In this document: positions 53,406 to 63,673 of the stretch, piece by piece
How the letters are laid out: each line of letters starts with the position of its first letter
How positions within the stretch are numbered: position 1 is the stretch's first letter
From: Rhodococcus phenolicus
Lineage (GTDB): Bacteria > Actinomycetota > Actinomycetes > Mycobacteriales > Mycobacteriaceae
Length of the DNA: 64,000 nucleotides
Reading direction: 5' to 3'
Assembly (NCBI RefSeq): GCF_001646785.1
Contig: NZ_LRRH01000005.1
Location: 1-64,000 of the forward strand
Notes under the pieces: generated by a model
What the model was told of the DNA's origin: nothing
What the model saw: only the letters and a program-made list of their open reading frames with translations
Database searches by the model: none
Translations under genes and position numbers: made by a program

Positions 53406-54200
53406 TCACGCGAATTCCGCAGCCTCCGCGAAACTCCGCCGCAGGACGTCCATGCGCGCATCGACGTGCGACAGGTAGTGCGGGTGCGTGAGGATGTACG
53501 GCAGGTCGCGGGCGATGCCGTGGACGACGCGGGCACCGGCCTCCGCCGGATCCATGCCGAGGCTCCCGTCGCCCTTGATGTGGGCGACGTCCTCGACCTG
53601 CCCGCCGAGCCGGGTCGTGTTGCCGTCGAGGTTCGACCGGACCAGGCCCGGGCACAGCACCGACACACCCACCCCGTGCGGCGCCATCTCCTGCCGCAGC
53701 GCCTCGGACATCGCGACCACCGCGCTCTTGGCGGCACTGTAGGCGCCGCGACCCGGCGCGCCGGCGGTCAGCGCCATGACGGACGCGGTGTTGACGATGT
53801 GGCCCCGCCCCCGGTCGCGCAGGTCCGCCGCGAACGTGGAGATTCCGTTGAACACCCCGGTCAGGTCGATGTCGACGATCCGGTCGAACACCTCCGGGTC
53901 GAGGTCGGCGAAGTCGCGGCCGTTGAATCCGATGCCGGCGTTGTTGACGAGGATGTCGACGGGCCCGAACCGCTCTTCCGACCGCGCCTTCGCGTCGCGC
54001 CAGGCCTGGCGGTCGCGCACGTCGAGCCCGAGCCCGGTGAAGTCGCCCGGACGGGTGGCCGCGACCGTCTCGGCTCCCGGCCGGTCGATGTCGGCGATCG
54101 TGACGCGCACGCCTGCATCGGCGAGTGCCTCGGCGATGCCCCTGCCGATGCCACTGGCGCCGCCGGTGACGAATGCGTGCCGCGCGGATTCGATGTCCAC
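53406..54200 (-). CDS. SDR-family oxidoreductase
   Basis: 264 residues from GTG. TGGASGIGRGIAEAL, NNAGIGFNG, Ser in NTASVMAL, catalytic YSAAK and LCPGLVRSN are all present. Classical NAD(P) short-chain dehydrogenase without recognisable substrate specificity; similar proteins are numerous in Rhodococcus lipid and steroid metabolism. Confidence 0.9.
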   Translation of the reverse strand: MDIESARHAFVTGGASGIGRGIAEALADAGVRVTIADIDRPGAETVAATRPGDFTGLGLDVRDRQAWRDAKARSEERFGPVDILVNNAGIGFNGRDFADLDPEVFDRIVDIDLTGVFNGISTFAADLRDRGRGHIVNTASVMALTAGAPGRGAYSAAKSAVVAMSEALRQEMAPHGVGVSVLCPGLVRSNLDGNTTRLGGQVEDVAHIKGDGSLGMDPAEAGARVVHGIARDLPYILTHPHYLSHVDARMDVLRRSFAEAAEFA

Positions 54201-54300
54201 TCGCGCCTACCTCCTCATGGGGAACAATCGACAAGAACATTGTTACCAGAAATCAGAATCACATTCTTGTCAGATTCGTGGCGCGTCTCCGAGCGCGCCG

Positions 54301-54858
54301 TCACGCCGCATACCGCGAGTACGTGATGCCACCGTCGAACGCCTTCGCCTCGACGAGGGTCAAGCGGGGCGCCCGAAACCCGCCGGGGAACAGCCGCCTG
54401 CCCCGCCCCTGCACGACCGGGTAGACGAACAGGCGGTACTCGTCGACGAGACCCGCCTCGATCAGTGCGTGGCACAGCGTGATGCTGCCGGTGACGACGA
54501 TGTCGCGACCGGGTTGCTCCTTCAACGCCCGGATCCGTCCGATCGGGTCCGCCGAGATGATCGTGGTGTTCTGCCAGTGCGGGTCCGTCAGGGTCGCGGA
54601 CACGACGTACTTCTGCACCCGGTCGAGGTACTCGGTGATTCCCGTCGGGTCGTCGGTCTGTAGCGGCCAGTAGCCGCGCAGATCCTCGAACGTGCGCCTG
54701 CCCACGAGGAATCCGTCGGCGTCGGCGTCCTGACGATGCAGTTCGGTGAGCAGATCCGCATTACCGGGCCCGCCCTGCCCCTGCGGGTCGAACCAGTCGT
54801 CGAGCATCTCGACGGATCCGTCGACGGTGATGTTCTGGGTGACGGCGAGCGTGCGCAC
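54301..54858 (-). CDS. dihydrofolate-reductase-like (RibD C-terminal) protein
   Basis: 185 residues from GTG at 54858, preceded by AGGAGG. DHFR/RibD_C fold: TQNITVDGSVEM, GRRTFEDLRGYW, DIVVTGSITLCHALIEAGLV and LFVYPVVQGRGRRLF. Actinobacteria have many such reductases (YwjB/YyaP-like) of unknown substrate; it is not the housekeeping DHFR. Confidence 0.87.
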   Translation of the reverse strand: MRTLAVTQNITVDGSVEMLDDWFDPQGQGGPGNADLLTELHRQDADADGFLVGRRTFEDLRGYWPLQTDDPTGITEYLDRVQKYVVSATLTDPHWQNTTIISADPIGRIRALKEQPGRDIVVTGSITLCHALIEAGLVDEYRLFVYPVVQGRGRRLFPGGFRAPRLTLVEAKAFDGGITYSRYAA

Positions 54859-55022
54859 GGTGAGCCTCCTCGGAGCGACGGGTCCTCCCCTGTTCCGACC
54901 GGCGGGCCGTGCCGAACTCATCGCACGTCGGACCGCCGGCACGCCGAATCCGCGCTTCCTCGTCGCAGTGCGACACCTGCGGGGTGTAATCGGTACAGGC
55001 CCGCACACCGGGAGGTCCAGCG

Positions 55023-56711
55023 ATGACGGAACGATCCGGCGCCCGCCCGGTCCGTGCTCCCCGCGGCCGGGATCTGCACTGTCGCGGCTGGCAGCAGGAG
55101 GCGGCACTGCGCATGTTGATGAACAACCTGGACCCGGAGGTCGCCGAACGCCCCGACGATCTGGTGGTCTACGGCGGCACCGGGCGTGCGGCCCGCAACT
55201 GGGCGACGTTCGACGCGATCGTGTCCGCACTCACGACCCTCGCCGACGACGAGACCCTGCTCGTGCAGTCCGGCAAGCCCGTCGGCGTGCTCCGTACCCA
55301 CGAGTGGGCGCCGCGCGTACTGCTCGCGAATTCGAACCTCGTCGGAGACTGGGCGAACTGGGAGGAGTTCCGGCGACTCGAGGCGCTCGGGCTCACCATG
55401 TACGGGCAGATGACCGCCGGTTCGTGGATCTACATCGGATCGCAGGGCATCCTCCAGGGCACCTACGAGACGTTCGGGGCGGTCGCCCGGAAACTCGCCG
55501 CGTCGGGCTGCCACCCGGACAGCGCCGGCACCCTCGCCGGTACCCTCACCCTCACTGCGGGGCTCGGCGGAATGGGCGGCGCGCAGCCACTGGCGGTGAC
55601 GATGCACGACGGTGTCGCCCTCTGCGTCGATGTGGACCCGGCCCGCATCGAACGACGCCTCGACCACGGCTACCTCGACGTGCGGGCCGACAGTCTCGAC
55701 GCCGCACTCGAATTGGCGGTCGCCGCGCGCGAAGCCCGCACCCCGCTGTCGGTCGGGGTGGTCGTCAACGCAGCGGACGCCTTCCCACGGCTGCTCGAGC
55801 GCGGAGCTCCGATCGACATCGTCACCGATCAGACCTCGGCACACGACCCGCTGTCCTATCTGCCGCTCGGGGTGGAGCTCGAGGACTGGCACCGGTTGAG
55901 CGAGAAGGATCCCGCCTGGTTCACCGAGCAGGCCCGCGCGTCCATGGCGCGGCACGTCGAAGCGATGGTCGGCTTCCTCGATCGCGGTGCCGAGGTCTTC
56001 GACTACGGCAATTCCATTCGCGACGAAGCCCGCAGAGGCGGCTACGGCCGCGCGTTCGACTTCCCCGGTTTCGTCCCCGCCTACATCCGCCCGTTGTTCG
56101 AGGAGGGACGCGGCCCGTTCCGGTGGGTGGCACTGTCCGGCGACCCCGCCGACATCGCCGCGACCGACCGCGCGATCACCGAATTGTTCCCGGACGACCC
56201 GCATCTGACGCGATGGCTGCGCCTCGCCGGCGAGAAGGTGCGCTTCGAGGGCCTGCCCGCCCGGATCTGCTGGCTCGGTTACGGCGAACGGCACCGGGCG
56301 GGTCTGCGGTTCAACGAGATGGTGGCGTCCGGTGAGGTGTCCGCGCCGATCGTGATCGGCCGCGACCATCTGGACGCCGGGTCGGTGGCCTCGCCCTATC
56401 GCGAGACCGAGGCGATGGCGGACGGATCCGACGCGATCGCCGACTGGCCGCTGCTCAACGCGCTGGTCAACACCGCGTCGGGCGCGACCTGGGTCTCGAT
56501 CCATCACGGCGGCGGCGTCGGCATGGGCCGGTCGATCCACGCCGGTCAGGTGTGTGTCGCCGACGGCACCGACCTCGCCGCCCGCAAGCTCGAACGGGTC
56601 CTCACCAACGACCCCGCGACGGGCGTGTTGCGGCATGCCGACGCCGGGTACGGCAAGGCGCGTGACGTCGCCGCCCGGCACGGCCTGCGCATCCCGGCGC
56701 AGGAGCGATAG
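55023..56711 (+). CDS. hutU: urocanate hydratase
   Basis: 562 residues. Second step of histidine degradation: urocanate to imidazolonepropionate using tightly bound NAD. Signatures are [27 protein letters not shown] (NAD site), [11 protein letters not shown] with a Gly-rich region, and [17 protein letters not shown]. First gene of hutU-hutI-hutG, 2 bp before hutI. Confidence 0.96.
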   Translation: MTERSGARPVRAPRGRDLHCRGWQQEAALRMLMNNLDPEVAERPDDLVVYGGTGRAARNWATFDAIVSALTTLADDETLLVQSGKPVGVLRTHEWAPRVLLANSNLVGDWANWEEFRRLEALGLTMYGQMTAGSWIYIGSQGILQGTYETFGAVARKLAASGCHPDSAGTLAGTLTLTAGLGGMGGAQPLAVTMHDGVALCVDVDPARIERRLDHGYLDVRADSLDAALELAVAAREARTPLSVGVVVNAADAFPRLLERGAPIDIVTDQTSAHDPLSYLPLGVELEDWHRLSEKDPAWFTEQARASMARHVEAMVGFLDRGAEVFDYGNSIRDEARRGGYGRAFDFPGFVPAYIRPLFEEGRGPFRWVALSGDPADIAATDRAITELFPDDPHLTRWLRLAGEKVRFEGLPARICWLGYGERHRAGLRFNEMVASGEVSAPIVIGRDHLDAGSVASPYRETEAMADGSDAIADWPLLNALVNTASGATWVSIHHGGGVGMGRSIHAGQVCVADGTDLAARKLERVLTNDPATGVLRHADAGYGKARDVAARHGLRIPAQER

Positions 56712-56713
56712 CC

Positions 56714-57895
56714 GTGGCTCCGGGTTCGTGGACGCTGCTCGACGGCATCGGGTGCCTGGTCACCAACGACCCCGGGATCGGCGCGGGTCCACTGGGGATC
56801 CTGAACGACGCGGCGCTCCTGCTCGGCGACGGTGTCGTGCAGTGGGTGGGACGCTCCGGACGGGAACCGCACGCCGGCAAGGTCGCCCGCTTCGACCTGG
56901 ACGGTCGCGCGGCGCTGCCGGGATTCGTCGACAGCCACACCCACCCGGTCTTCGCCGGCGACCGTGCCGACGAGTTCGCTGCCCGGATGGGCGGCCGGGC
57001 CTACACCGCGGGCGGCATCCGCTCGACGATCGCGGCGACCCGCGCGGCGACCGACGCGGAACTGGCGGCGACACTGTCGCGGTTGACGACCGAGGCCCGC
57101 CGATCGGGCACGACGACGATCGAATGCAAATCCGGATACGGCCAGACCGTCCCCGACGAACTCCGCAGCCTCCGCTTGGCCGCGGCACACACACAGGAGA
57201 CGACGCTGCTCGCGGCGCACGTCACTCCCCCGGAATTCGACGGTCGCACGGACGACTACGTTCGCATGGTCATCGACGAGATGATCCCCGCATGCGCACC
57301 GCACGCGAAATGGATCGACGTGTTCTGCGAACGCGGCGCGTTCGACGCCGACCGGTGCCGCGCCGTGCTCGCCGCCGGAGTCGCGGCGGGGCTGGCTCCC
57401 CGGGTGCACGGCAACCAGCTCGGCCCGGGCGACGGCGTGCGGCTCGCCGTCGAGACGGGCGCGGCGTCGGTCGATCACGTCACGCACACCAGCGCGGACG
57501 ACGTCGACGCGCTGTCCCGGAGCGCCACGGTCGCGACATTGCTACCGGGCGCCGAGTTCTCCACAGGGGCAAGGTATCCCGATGCACGACGACTGATCGA
57601 TGCCGGTGTCACGGTTGCGGTGGCGACGGACTGCAATCCCGGCACCTCGTACACGACGAGCATGCCGCTGTGCATCGCACTGGCGGTACGCGAAATGCGC
57701 ATGACCCCGGACGAGGCGGTGCGCGCGGCGACCCTCGGCGGAGCACAGGCCCTGCGCCGCAGCGACATCGGGGTGCTACGGCCAGGGGCGCGGGCCGATG
57801 TGATCGCGCTCGACGCCCCGTCGCACGTGCATCTCGCGTACCGGCCGGGTGTGCCCCTGGTGTCGCACGTGTGGAAGGGCGGGATACGGCAATGA
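56714..57895 (+). CDS. hutI: imidazolonepropionase
   Basis: 393 residues from GTG. Third histidine-degradation step, to N-formimino-glutamate. Amidohydrolase metal motif [29 protein letters not shown], Asp in [12 protein letters not shown]. Its stop overlaps the hutG start by 4 bases. Confidence 0.96.
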   Translation: MAPGSWTLLDGIGCLVTNDPGIGAGPLGILNDAALLLGDGVVQWVGRSGREPHAGKVARFDLDGRAALPGFVDSHTHPVFAGDRADEFAARMGGRAYTAGGIRSTIAATRAATDAELAATLSRLTTEARRSGTTTIECKSGYGQTVPDELRSLRLAAAHTQETTLLAAHVTPPEFDGRTDDYVRMVIDEMIPACAPHAKWIDVFCERGAFDADRCRAVLAAGVAAGLAPRVHGNQLGPGDGVRLAVETGAASVDHVTHTSADDVDALSRSATVATLLPGAEFSTGARYPDARRLIDAGVTVAVATDCNPGTSYTTSMPLCIALAVREMRMTPDEAVRAATLGGAQALRRSDIGVLRPGARADVIALDAPSHVHLAYRPGVPLVSHVWKGGIRQ

Positions 57896-58872
57896 TCCTG
57901 CGGAGCGATGCGCCGCCAGAACCGTGGACGGGACGCGACGACGGACCCGGCGCCGAGCACCTGCGCTGGCACCGGACGGTCGGGCCGTGGCCCGACGACC
58001 CGGCGCCGGGGACCCCGGCACTGATCGGCTTCCGCAGCGACGAAGGAGTGCGCCGCAACCGGGGTCGTCCGGGAGCCGTCGACGGCCCGGTCGCGTTGCG
58101 CGCGGCGCTCGCTTCGCTGGCGCTCCCGCCGGACGGGCCGTCGACGGTGTACGACGCGGGCGATGTCGTCGTCACCGGTTCCGACCTCGAAGGCGCGCAG
58201 CAGCGGCTCGGGGCCGCGGTGACCGCGATGCTCGACCACGGCCACCCCGTCACGGTTCTCGGAGGTGGGCACGAGGTCGCCTACGGCACCTATCTGGGGG
58301 TCGCGGCGAGCGCGGCCGCGCGCGGGGGCGCACGCTGCGGCGTACTGAACCTCGACGCACACTTCGATCTGCGGGCCGACGCGACGCCGAGTTCGGGGAC
58401 CCCGTTCCTGCAGATGGCGCGGCAGGAACAGGCCCTGGGCCGGGCGCTGCGGTACGCGGTCGTGGGAATCGCGCAGCCGAGCAACACGACCGCGTTGTTC
58501 GGGACCGCCGCCGAACTGGGGGTGCGTCATCTGCTCGACGATGAGTGCCGGATCGCGAACCTGCCCGACGTGGAGACGTTCGTCGGTGAGTTCCTCGCGA
58601 CGGTGGATCTGGTGCACCTGACGATCGACCTGGATGTTCTTCCCGCCGCGGTCGCGCCGGGGGTCAGCGCACCGGCCGCGTTCGGGGTTCCGCTGGAAGT
58701 GGTGCAGCACGTGTGCGATCTGGTGGCGCGCAGCGGCCGGCTCGCTGTCACGGATGTCGCCGAGCTCAACCCGGTCTTCGACATCGACGAGCGGACCGCG
58801 CGCACCGCGGCCCGGCTCGTCCACCGGATCGTCACCGGCAGCCCGGCCGGCTCACCCCGTGGTACTCCCTAG
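57892..58872 (+). CDS. hutG: formimidoylglutamase (ureohydrolase family)
   Basis: 326 residues. Manganese ureohydrolase motifs [18 protein letters not shown] and [18 protein letters not shown]; converts formimino-glutamate to glutamate and formamide. Coupled to hutI (ATGA). Completes the one-step branch of the Hut pathway; no formiminoglutamate deiminase is present. Confidence 0.94.
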   Translation: MILRSDAPPEPWTGRDDGPGAEHLRWHRTVGPWPDDPAPGTPALIGFRSDEGVRRNRGRPGAVDGPVALRAALASLALPPDGPSTVYDAGDVVVTGSDLEGAQQRLGAAVTAMLDHGHPVTVLGGGHEVAYGTYLGVAASAAARGGARCGVLNLDAHFDLRADATPSSGTPFLQMARQEQALGRALRYAVVGIAQPSNTTALFGTAAELGVRHLLDDECRIANLPDVETFVGEFLATVDLVHLTIDLDVLPAAVAPGVSAPAAFGVPLEVVQHVCDLVARSGRLAVTDVAELNPVFDIDERTARTAARLVHRIVTGSPAGSPRGTP

Positions 58873-58920
58873 AATCGGGACGGACGACAAGATCACCGAG
58901 ACGGAAAGCGCAGCCACCTC

Positions 58921-59511
58921 ATGCCCGGGGAATCCGATCACGACGACCTTCTGCTCAGCGACGACGAGCGCATGCACGCTCTGAACCTCCTCGGCGACCA
59001 CTACGCCGCCGGCCGCCTCGACAGCGCGGAGTTCTACGACCGGTCCGCGGACGTCGCGTCGGCGCGCACCCTCGCTGCGATCCGGGAGCCGTTCCGGGGG
59101 CTTCCCGGCGGCGTGCCGCTCGCCGGGACCGACGGGCATGTCCGGAAGATCGCGTCCCCCGACCCGGCGGTGCAGGCCGGGGACCTGCCCGCGACGCCGA
59201 CACCCGAGGCGGAACTCGCGTCGCTGCGGTCGAGAGGCAGTCTCGTCGAATCACTGGACTGGGTGATCATCGGCATCACCCTCGCGGTTTTTCTCGTCCT
59301 GCAGATCGTCGTCGACTGGGACCACGCGTGGATCGTGTGGCCGTCGCTCATCGTCACCCTGAGCGTGCCCCGGATGATCCTGCGGTACAGCGACGACGAC
59401 GAAGAGGCCTACGAGGAACTGAAGGAGGCCGACGCCAAGGCTCGGCGCAAGCGCCTGGACGAGGCGGCCGAACGGATCCGTCAGCTCGAGCAGGGCGACG
59501 GCAAGGGCTGA
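58921..59511 (+). CDS. DUF1707 membrane protein with coiled-coil tail
   Basis: 196 residues. N-terminal DUF1707 (LLSDDERMHALNLLGDHYAA, GRLDSAEFYDR), a hydrophobic hairpin (WVIIGITLAVFLVLQIVVDW and following), then an acidic/basic helical tail (EEAYEELKEADAKARRKRLD). Role unknown; family is restricted to actinobacteria. Follows hutG by 48 bp but seems unrelated to Hut. Confidence 0.8.
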   Translation: MPGESDHDDLLLSDDERMHALNLLGDHYAAGRLDSAEFYDRSADVASARTLAAIREPFRGLPGGVPLAGTDGHVRKIASPDPAVQAGDLPATPTPEAELASLRSRGSLVESLDWVIIGITLAVFLVLQIVVDWDHAWIVWPSLIVTLSVPRMILRYSDDDEEAYEELKEADAKARRKRLDEAAERIRQLEQGDGKG

Positions 59512-59595
59512 GACCACCCGTACGTTCGCCGTTCCGTGCCCGCCCACGCAGGCATGATGGAATCGGATGGGGCCTTTCGGAGACGGGAGTGCGTC

Positions 59596-60834
59596 ATGAC
59601 CGTTCGTCGGGTGATCGTCGTCGGTGCCGGTGTCGTCGGCCTGTCCACCGCCTGGTTCCTGCAGGAACGCGGGGTCGAGGTCGCCGTGCTCGACCGCACC
59701 GGTGTCGCCGCGGACGCCTCGTGGGGCAACGCGGGGTGGCTCGCTCCGGCGTTGACGCTGCCGCTGCCCGAGCCGTCGGTGCTGCGTTACGGACTGCGGT
59801 CCGCGCTGACGCCGTCGTCGCCGGTGTACGTGCCACCGACCGCCGATCTGCGGTTGCTGCGTTTCCTCACCGGCTTCGCCCGCAACTGCACCCCCGGCCG
59901 CTGGCGTGCCGCGATGGCGGTGTTCGTGCAGGCGAACCGGGTCGCATTGGACGCGTACGACGAGCTGATCGGTGGTGGGCTCACCGAGCAGACCCGCACA
60001 GCCGATCCGTTCCTGGCCGCGTTCGCCTCGGAGCGGGACCGGCAGAACCTGCTCGACGAGTTCGAGCAGGTTCGGGCCGCCGGCGGCGAGGTCGACTGCG
60101 AACTTCTCGACGGCGACACCATCCGGTCGCTCGAGCCGTTGCTCGGTGACACGGTCCGGGCCGGGGTGCGGATTCGCGGGCAACGGTTCATCGATCCGCC
60201 GCGTTTTCTCACCGCGCTGGCCGACTCCGTGCGCGGGCGCGGAGGTGAGATCGTCGAGGGGTTCGGCACCCGGGCGGTGCGGTCGCGCGTGGGTGCCGTG
60301 GAGGTTGCCGCCGCGAGCGGCGAGACCCGGGCCGCGGACGCGGTGGTACTCGCGACGGGCGCGAGGCTCGGCGACCTGGCGGGGCCGTTCGGGGTTCGGA
60401 CGATCGTGCAGGCCGGTCGCGGCTACAGCTTCAGCGTCCGCCCTGCGGAACTGCCGAAGAATCCGATCTACTTTCCGGCCCAGCGGGTCGCGTGCACACC
60501 GCTGCACGACCGGTTGCGGATCGCCGGGATGATGGAATTCCGCAGTCCCGATGCCCCGTTCGATCCGCGGCGGGTGCAGGCCATCGTCGATGCCACCCGT
60601 CCGCTGCTCGGCGGGATCGACTGGTCCGCGCTGAAGGAGGAGTGGGTGGGGTCGCGTCCGTGCACGCCGGACGGCCTGCCGCTGGTCGGCGCCACGCGAT
60701 CGCCGCGGGTGTTCGTCGCGGGCGGGCACGGCATGTGGGGTGTCGCGCTCGGCCCGCTGACCGGGCGACTCCTCGCGCAGGCGATGACCGGAACCCCGGA
60801 TCCGCTCCTGCGGTGTTTCGACCCGCTGCGGTGA
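59596..60834 (+). CDS. FAD-dependent D-amino-acid dehydrogenase-like oxidoreductase
   Basis: 412 residues. N-terminal GXGXXG loop VVGAGVVGLSTAWFLQERG, SWGNAGWLAP typical of DadA, and C-terminal PDGLPLVGATRS with AGGHGMWGVALGP. Probably oxidative deamination of a D- or N-substituted amino acid, linked to the membrane. ATG at 59596 chosen over 59536. It sits inside the hut region between hutG and hutH. Confidence 0.9.
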   Translation: MTVRRVIVVGAGVVGLSTAWFLQERGVEVAVLDRTGVAADASWGNAGWLAPALTLPLPEPSVLRYGLRSALTPSSPVYVPPTADLRLLRFLTGFARNCTPGRWRAAMAVFVQANRVALDAYDELIGGGLTEQTRTADPFLAAFASERDRQNLLDEFEQVRAAGGEVDCELLDGDTIRSLEPLLGDTVRAGVRIRGQRFIDPPRFLTALADSVRGRGGEIVEGFGTRAVRSRVGAVEVAAASGETRAADAVVLATGARLGDLAGPFGVRTIVQAGRGYSFSVRPAELPKNPIYFPAQRVACTPLHDRLRIAGMMEFRSPDAPFDPRRVQAIVDATRPLLGGIDWSALKEEWVGSRPCTPDGLPLVGATRSPRVFVAGGHGMWGVALGPLTGRLLAQAMTGTPDPLLRCFDPLR

Positions 60835-60870
60835 GTGCCGCGGCCGGTGGCGCCACCGGGGCTACCGATC

Positions 60871-62412
60871 TCATTGCAGGGGGCCGACGACCGCCTCGGC
60901 GGCGGCCACCAGGTCGCCCGACGCGGCCATGGTCACCGCCTCGTCGATCTCGGGCGCGAGGTGCCGGTCGGCGCCGGGTCCGCGCACGCGCCGCCGCAAC
61001 GCGTCGCGGACCGCGGCGGTGCCGGGCGCCGGAACCAACGGGGAACGAAGGTCCAGTGCTCTTGCCGCGGTGAGTGTTTCGATCGCCAGCACCCGCGTCA
61101 GCCCCTCCAGTGCGCGGCGCAGCTTGCGGGCCGCGGACCATCCCATCGACACATGGTCCTCCTGCATCGCCGACGACGGAATCGAGTCGACGCTCGCCGG
61201 TGCCGCGAGCCGCTTGAGCTCCGCGACGATGCCGGCCTGGGTGTACTGGGCGATCATGTGGCCGCTGTCGACGCCGGGATGGTCGGCGAGGAACGGCGGC
61301 AGACCGTGGTTGCGCGCGACGTCGAGCATCCGGTCGGTGCGACGTTCGCTGATGCTCGCGACATCGGCGACGGCGATCGCGAGGAAATCGAGCACGTAGC
61401 CGAGCGGTGCCCCGTGGAAGTTCCCGTTCGACTCGATCCGGCCGTCCACGGTGACGACGGGATTGTCTATGGCCGAAGCCAATTCACGACGGGCGACCTG
61501 TCCGGCGTGTGCGAGGGTGTCGCGGGCGGCGCCGGAGACCTGCGGGGCGCAGCGCAGCGAATATGCGTCCTGGACGATCGGGCAGTCGCCGGTGCGGTGA
61601 CCGGCGACGATTCCGGAGCCGGCGAGCAGTCGCGTCATGTTCGCCGCCGCGGCCGCCTGACCGGGATGCGGGCGCAACGCGAGCAGGTCGGCGGCGAACA
61701 CCCGGTCGGTGCCGAGCAGCGCTTCGACGCTCATGGCCGCGGCGACGTCGGCGAGCCGGAGCAGGTCCGCGAGGTCGTGGCACGCGAGCACGAGCATGCC
61801 CAGCATGCCGTCGGTTCCGTTGATCAGCGCCAGCCCCTCCTTCTCGGCGAGGACCACCGGCGTGCATCCTGCCTCGGCGAGTGCCTCCAGGGCCGGCAGG
61901 GCCGCGCCGGTGCGGTCACGGACCGTTCCCTCCCCGATCAGAGCCAGCGCGACGTGCGCGAGCGGCGCGAGATCGCCGGAGCAACCGAGGCTGCCGTGCT
62001 CCGGCACGATCGGTGTGATCCCGGCGTCGAGGAGCGCCGCGTACGCGGTGGCGGTGTCGACGCGGACGCCGGTGCGCCCGGTGGCGAGCGTGGACAGCCG
62101 CAGCAGCATCATCGCCCGCACGACCTCCCGCTCCACCTCGAGGCCCGTACCCGCGGCGTGGGAGCGAACGACGCTGCGCTGCAGCCGGGCCCGGTCCTCG
62201 GTGTGGATGTACCGGGTGGCGAGGGCACCGAAGCCGGTGGAGATGCCGTACGCCGGCCGGGGGTCGCGGGCCCGCGCGTCCACGAGGGCGCGGCCGTCGG
62301 CGATCGCGGTGAGGGCTTCGGCGGACAACCGGACCGAGGCGTCGCCGCGTGCGACCCGTACCACCTCCTCCGGGGTGACGGGTCCGATTCCGACGACCGT
62401 TTCACCTGCCAC
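60871..62412 (-). CDS. hutH: histidine ammonia-lyase
   Basis: 513 residues. First step of histidine degradation, giving urocanate. The MIO prosthetic group forms from the triad Cys-Ser-Gly in GSLGCSGDLAPLAH (Ala-Ser-Gly in many homologues). YGISTGFG and QDAYSLRCAPQ with SNGNFHG are intact. Opposite strand to hutUIG, converging with the D-amino-acid dehydrogenase gene. Confidence 0.96.
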   Translation of the reverse strand: MAGETVVGIGPVTPEEVVRVARGDASVRLSAEALTAIADGRALVDARARDPRPAYGISTGFGALATRYIHTEDRARLQRSVVRSHAAGTGLEVEREVVRAMMLLRLSTLATGRTGVRVDTATAYAALLDAGITPIVPEHGSLGCSGDLAPLAHVALALIGEGTVRDRTGAALPALEALAEAGCTPVVLAEKEGLALINGTDGMLGMLVLACHDLADLLRLADVAAAMSVEALLGTDRVFAADLLALRPHPGQAAAAANMTRLLAGSGIVAGHRTGDCPIVQDAYSLRCAPQVSGAARDTLAHAGQVARRELASAIDNPVVTVDGRIESNGNFHGAPLGYVLDFLAIAVADVASISERRTDRMLDVARNHGLPPFLADHPGVDSGHMIAQYTQAGIVAELKRLAAPASVDSIPSSAMQEDHVSMGWSAARKLRRALEGLTRVLAIETLTAARALDLRSPLVPAPGTAAVRDALRRRVRGPGADRHLAPEIDEAVTMAASGDLVAAAEAVVGPLQ

Positions 62413-62451
62413 TGCTGCCTCCCGGGTGCGTCCCCGAGGTCATTGTGGGCA

Positions 62452-63003
62452 TCACCGCCGGTCGGCGGGGCCGTCTTGCGGGTCGGGGCCGGTCAGGCGG
62501 TCGCCGACGTGGTCGAACCAGTCGAGCACGGCGCGTTCGTAGAACACGCCGAAGTCGAGGGTGGCGGCGAAGTAGGGGTCGCCGCCGTCGAGCGCGGCGA
62601 CCTGCTCGTACTCGGCGAGTTGACGTTCGTGGGCGGCGCGGTGGGTCGCGAGCATCTCGGCGAGGCGGTCGGGTGGCAGGTGCCCGCCGAAGGTGACGGA
62701 GAGCAACAGCGGGAACCGGATGTTCTCGGGGCCGGGTTCACGGGCGATCCAATCCGCGAAGGCCCGGCGTCCGCCGTCGGTGAGGGTGTAGGGCTTCCGG
62801 TCGCGCGGGCCCTTCTCCCCCGCCTCGATCAGCCCGGCGGCTTCCATCGCGGCGAGTTCCCGGTACACCTGGCTGGTCGTGACGGACCAGAACTTGCCGA
62901 TGCGGTCCTGTGCGGTCGCGACCAGGTCCCATCCGGTTTTCGGGCCCTCGTGGAGGAATCCGAGCAGCGACGCCGCGGTCGCGTTGAGGGGTCGGGCTGC
63001 CAT
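62452..63003 (-). CDS. PadR-family regulator
   Basis: 183 residues. Winged helix at 1-85 (LLGFLHEGPKTGWDLVATAQ, SVTTSQVYRELAAMEAAGL) and the PadR C-terminal helical dimerisation domain. Divergent from a DUF1707 gene with repeated motifs between; likely autoregulator plus neighbour control. Confidence 0.88.
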   Translation of the reverse strand: MAARPLNATAASLLGFLHEGPKTGWDLVATAQDRIGKFWSVTTSQVYRELAAMEAAGLIEAGEKGPRDRKPYTLTDGGRRAFADWIAREPGPENIRFPLLLSVTFGGHLPPDRLAEMLATHRAAHERQLAEYEQVAALDGGDPYFAATLDFGVFYERAVLDWFDHVGDRLTGPDPQDGPADRR

Positions 63004-63027
63004 TGCGGTTTCCTTCGTCGAGGGGTT

Positions 63028-63081
63028 GACATTCCACTGTGTCATATCGCATCCTGGATTACGCGACATTCCACAATGGAA
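63028..63081. promoter_or_regulatory. candidate PadR operator
   Basis: GACATTCCAC occurs at 63028-63037 and 63065-63074. The second copy is part of a palindrome TTCCA-CAA-TGGAA (63069-63081) in the 97-bp divergent gap. Confidence 0.5.
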
Positions 63082-63100
63082 GATCCTGGGAGGGATCCCG

Positions 63101-63637
63101 ATGGCCGCACCCGCCCCCGAACCCCACGTCTCCGGACTCCGAATCTCTGACGCCGACCGCGAACAACTCGTACGGACCCTCGGCACCCATGTCGGCGCCG
63201 GCCGCCTGACCCTCACCGAGTTCGACGAGCGCGTCGCCCGGGTGTATCGGGCCGTCACCGAGGATCAGGCCCGCCTGGTTCTCGCCGACCTGCCCACACC
63301 CACACCCCCCGCCCCGATCCGGCACCCCGTGCGGGATCGCGTGCGCGGACTTCCGCTGCATCAACGCCTCGAATGGTCGGCGTGGCTCGCCGTCGGGGTC
63401 CTGAATCTCGCGATCTGGGGCATCGTCTCGCTCGCCGTCGGGACGATGCTCTATCCGTGGCCGGTCTGGGTGATCGGACCCTGGGGACTGGTCCTGCTCG
63501 GCCGCACCGTGCTCGGCATCGAAGGTGGAGCGGCGCGCCGCGCCCCGTGCGCGTTTCCGGTAGCCACCGTCACCGGAAACGCGCACGAGTCCCGCGGCTC
63601 CCGGCCGGCTACGAGAAACCCGAGGTGTCTGGGATAG
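63101..63637 (+). CDS. DUF1707 membrane protein
   Basis: 178 residues. DUF1707 at the N-terminus (LRISDADREQLVRTLGTHVG, AGRLTLTEFDERVARVYRA), a Pro-rich linker, and a two-helix membrane segment (WLAVGVLNLAIWGIVSLAVG and a second). The last 35 residues look unstructured. GGGAGGGA precedes the ATG. Divergent from padR. Confidence 0.8.
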   Translation: MAAPAPEPHVSGLRISDADREQLVRTLGTHVGAGRLTLTEFDERVARVYRAVTEDQARLVLADLPTPTPPAPIRHPVRDRVRGLPLHQRLEWSAWLAVGVLNLAIWGIVSLAVGTMLYPWPVWVIGPWGLVLLGRTVLGIEGGAARRAPCAFPVATVTGNAHESRGSRPATRNPRCLG

Positions 63638-63673
63638 TCGACGCATGCGACCGCAGCATCCCGGAACTCGCTG

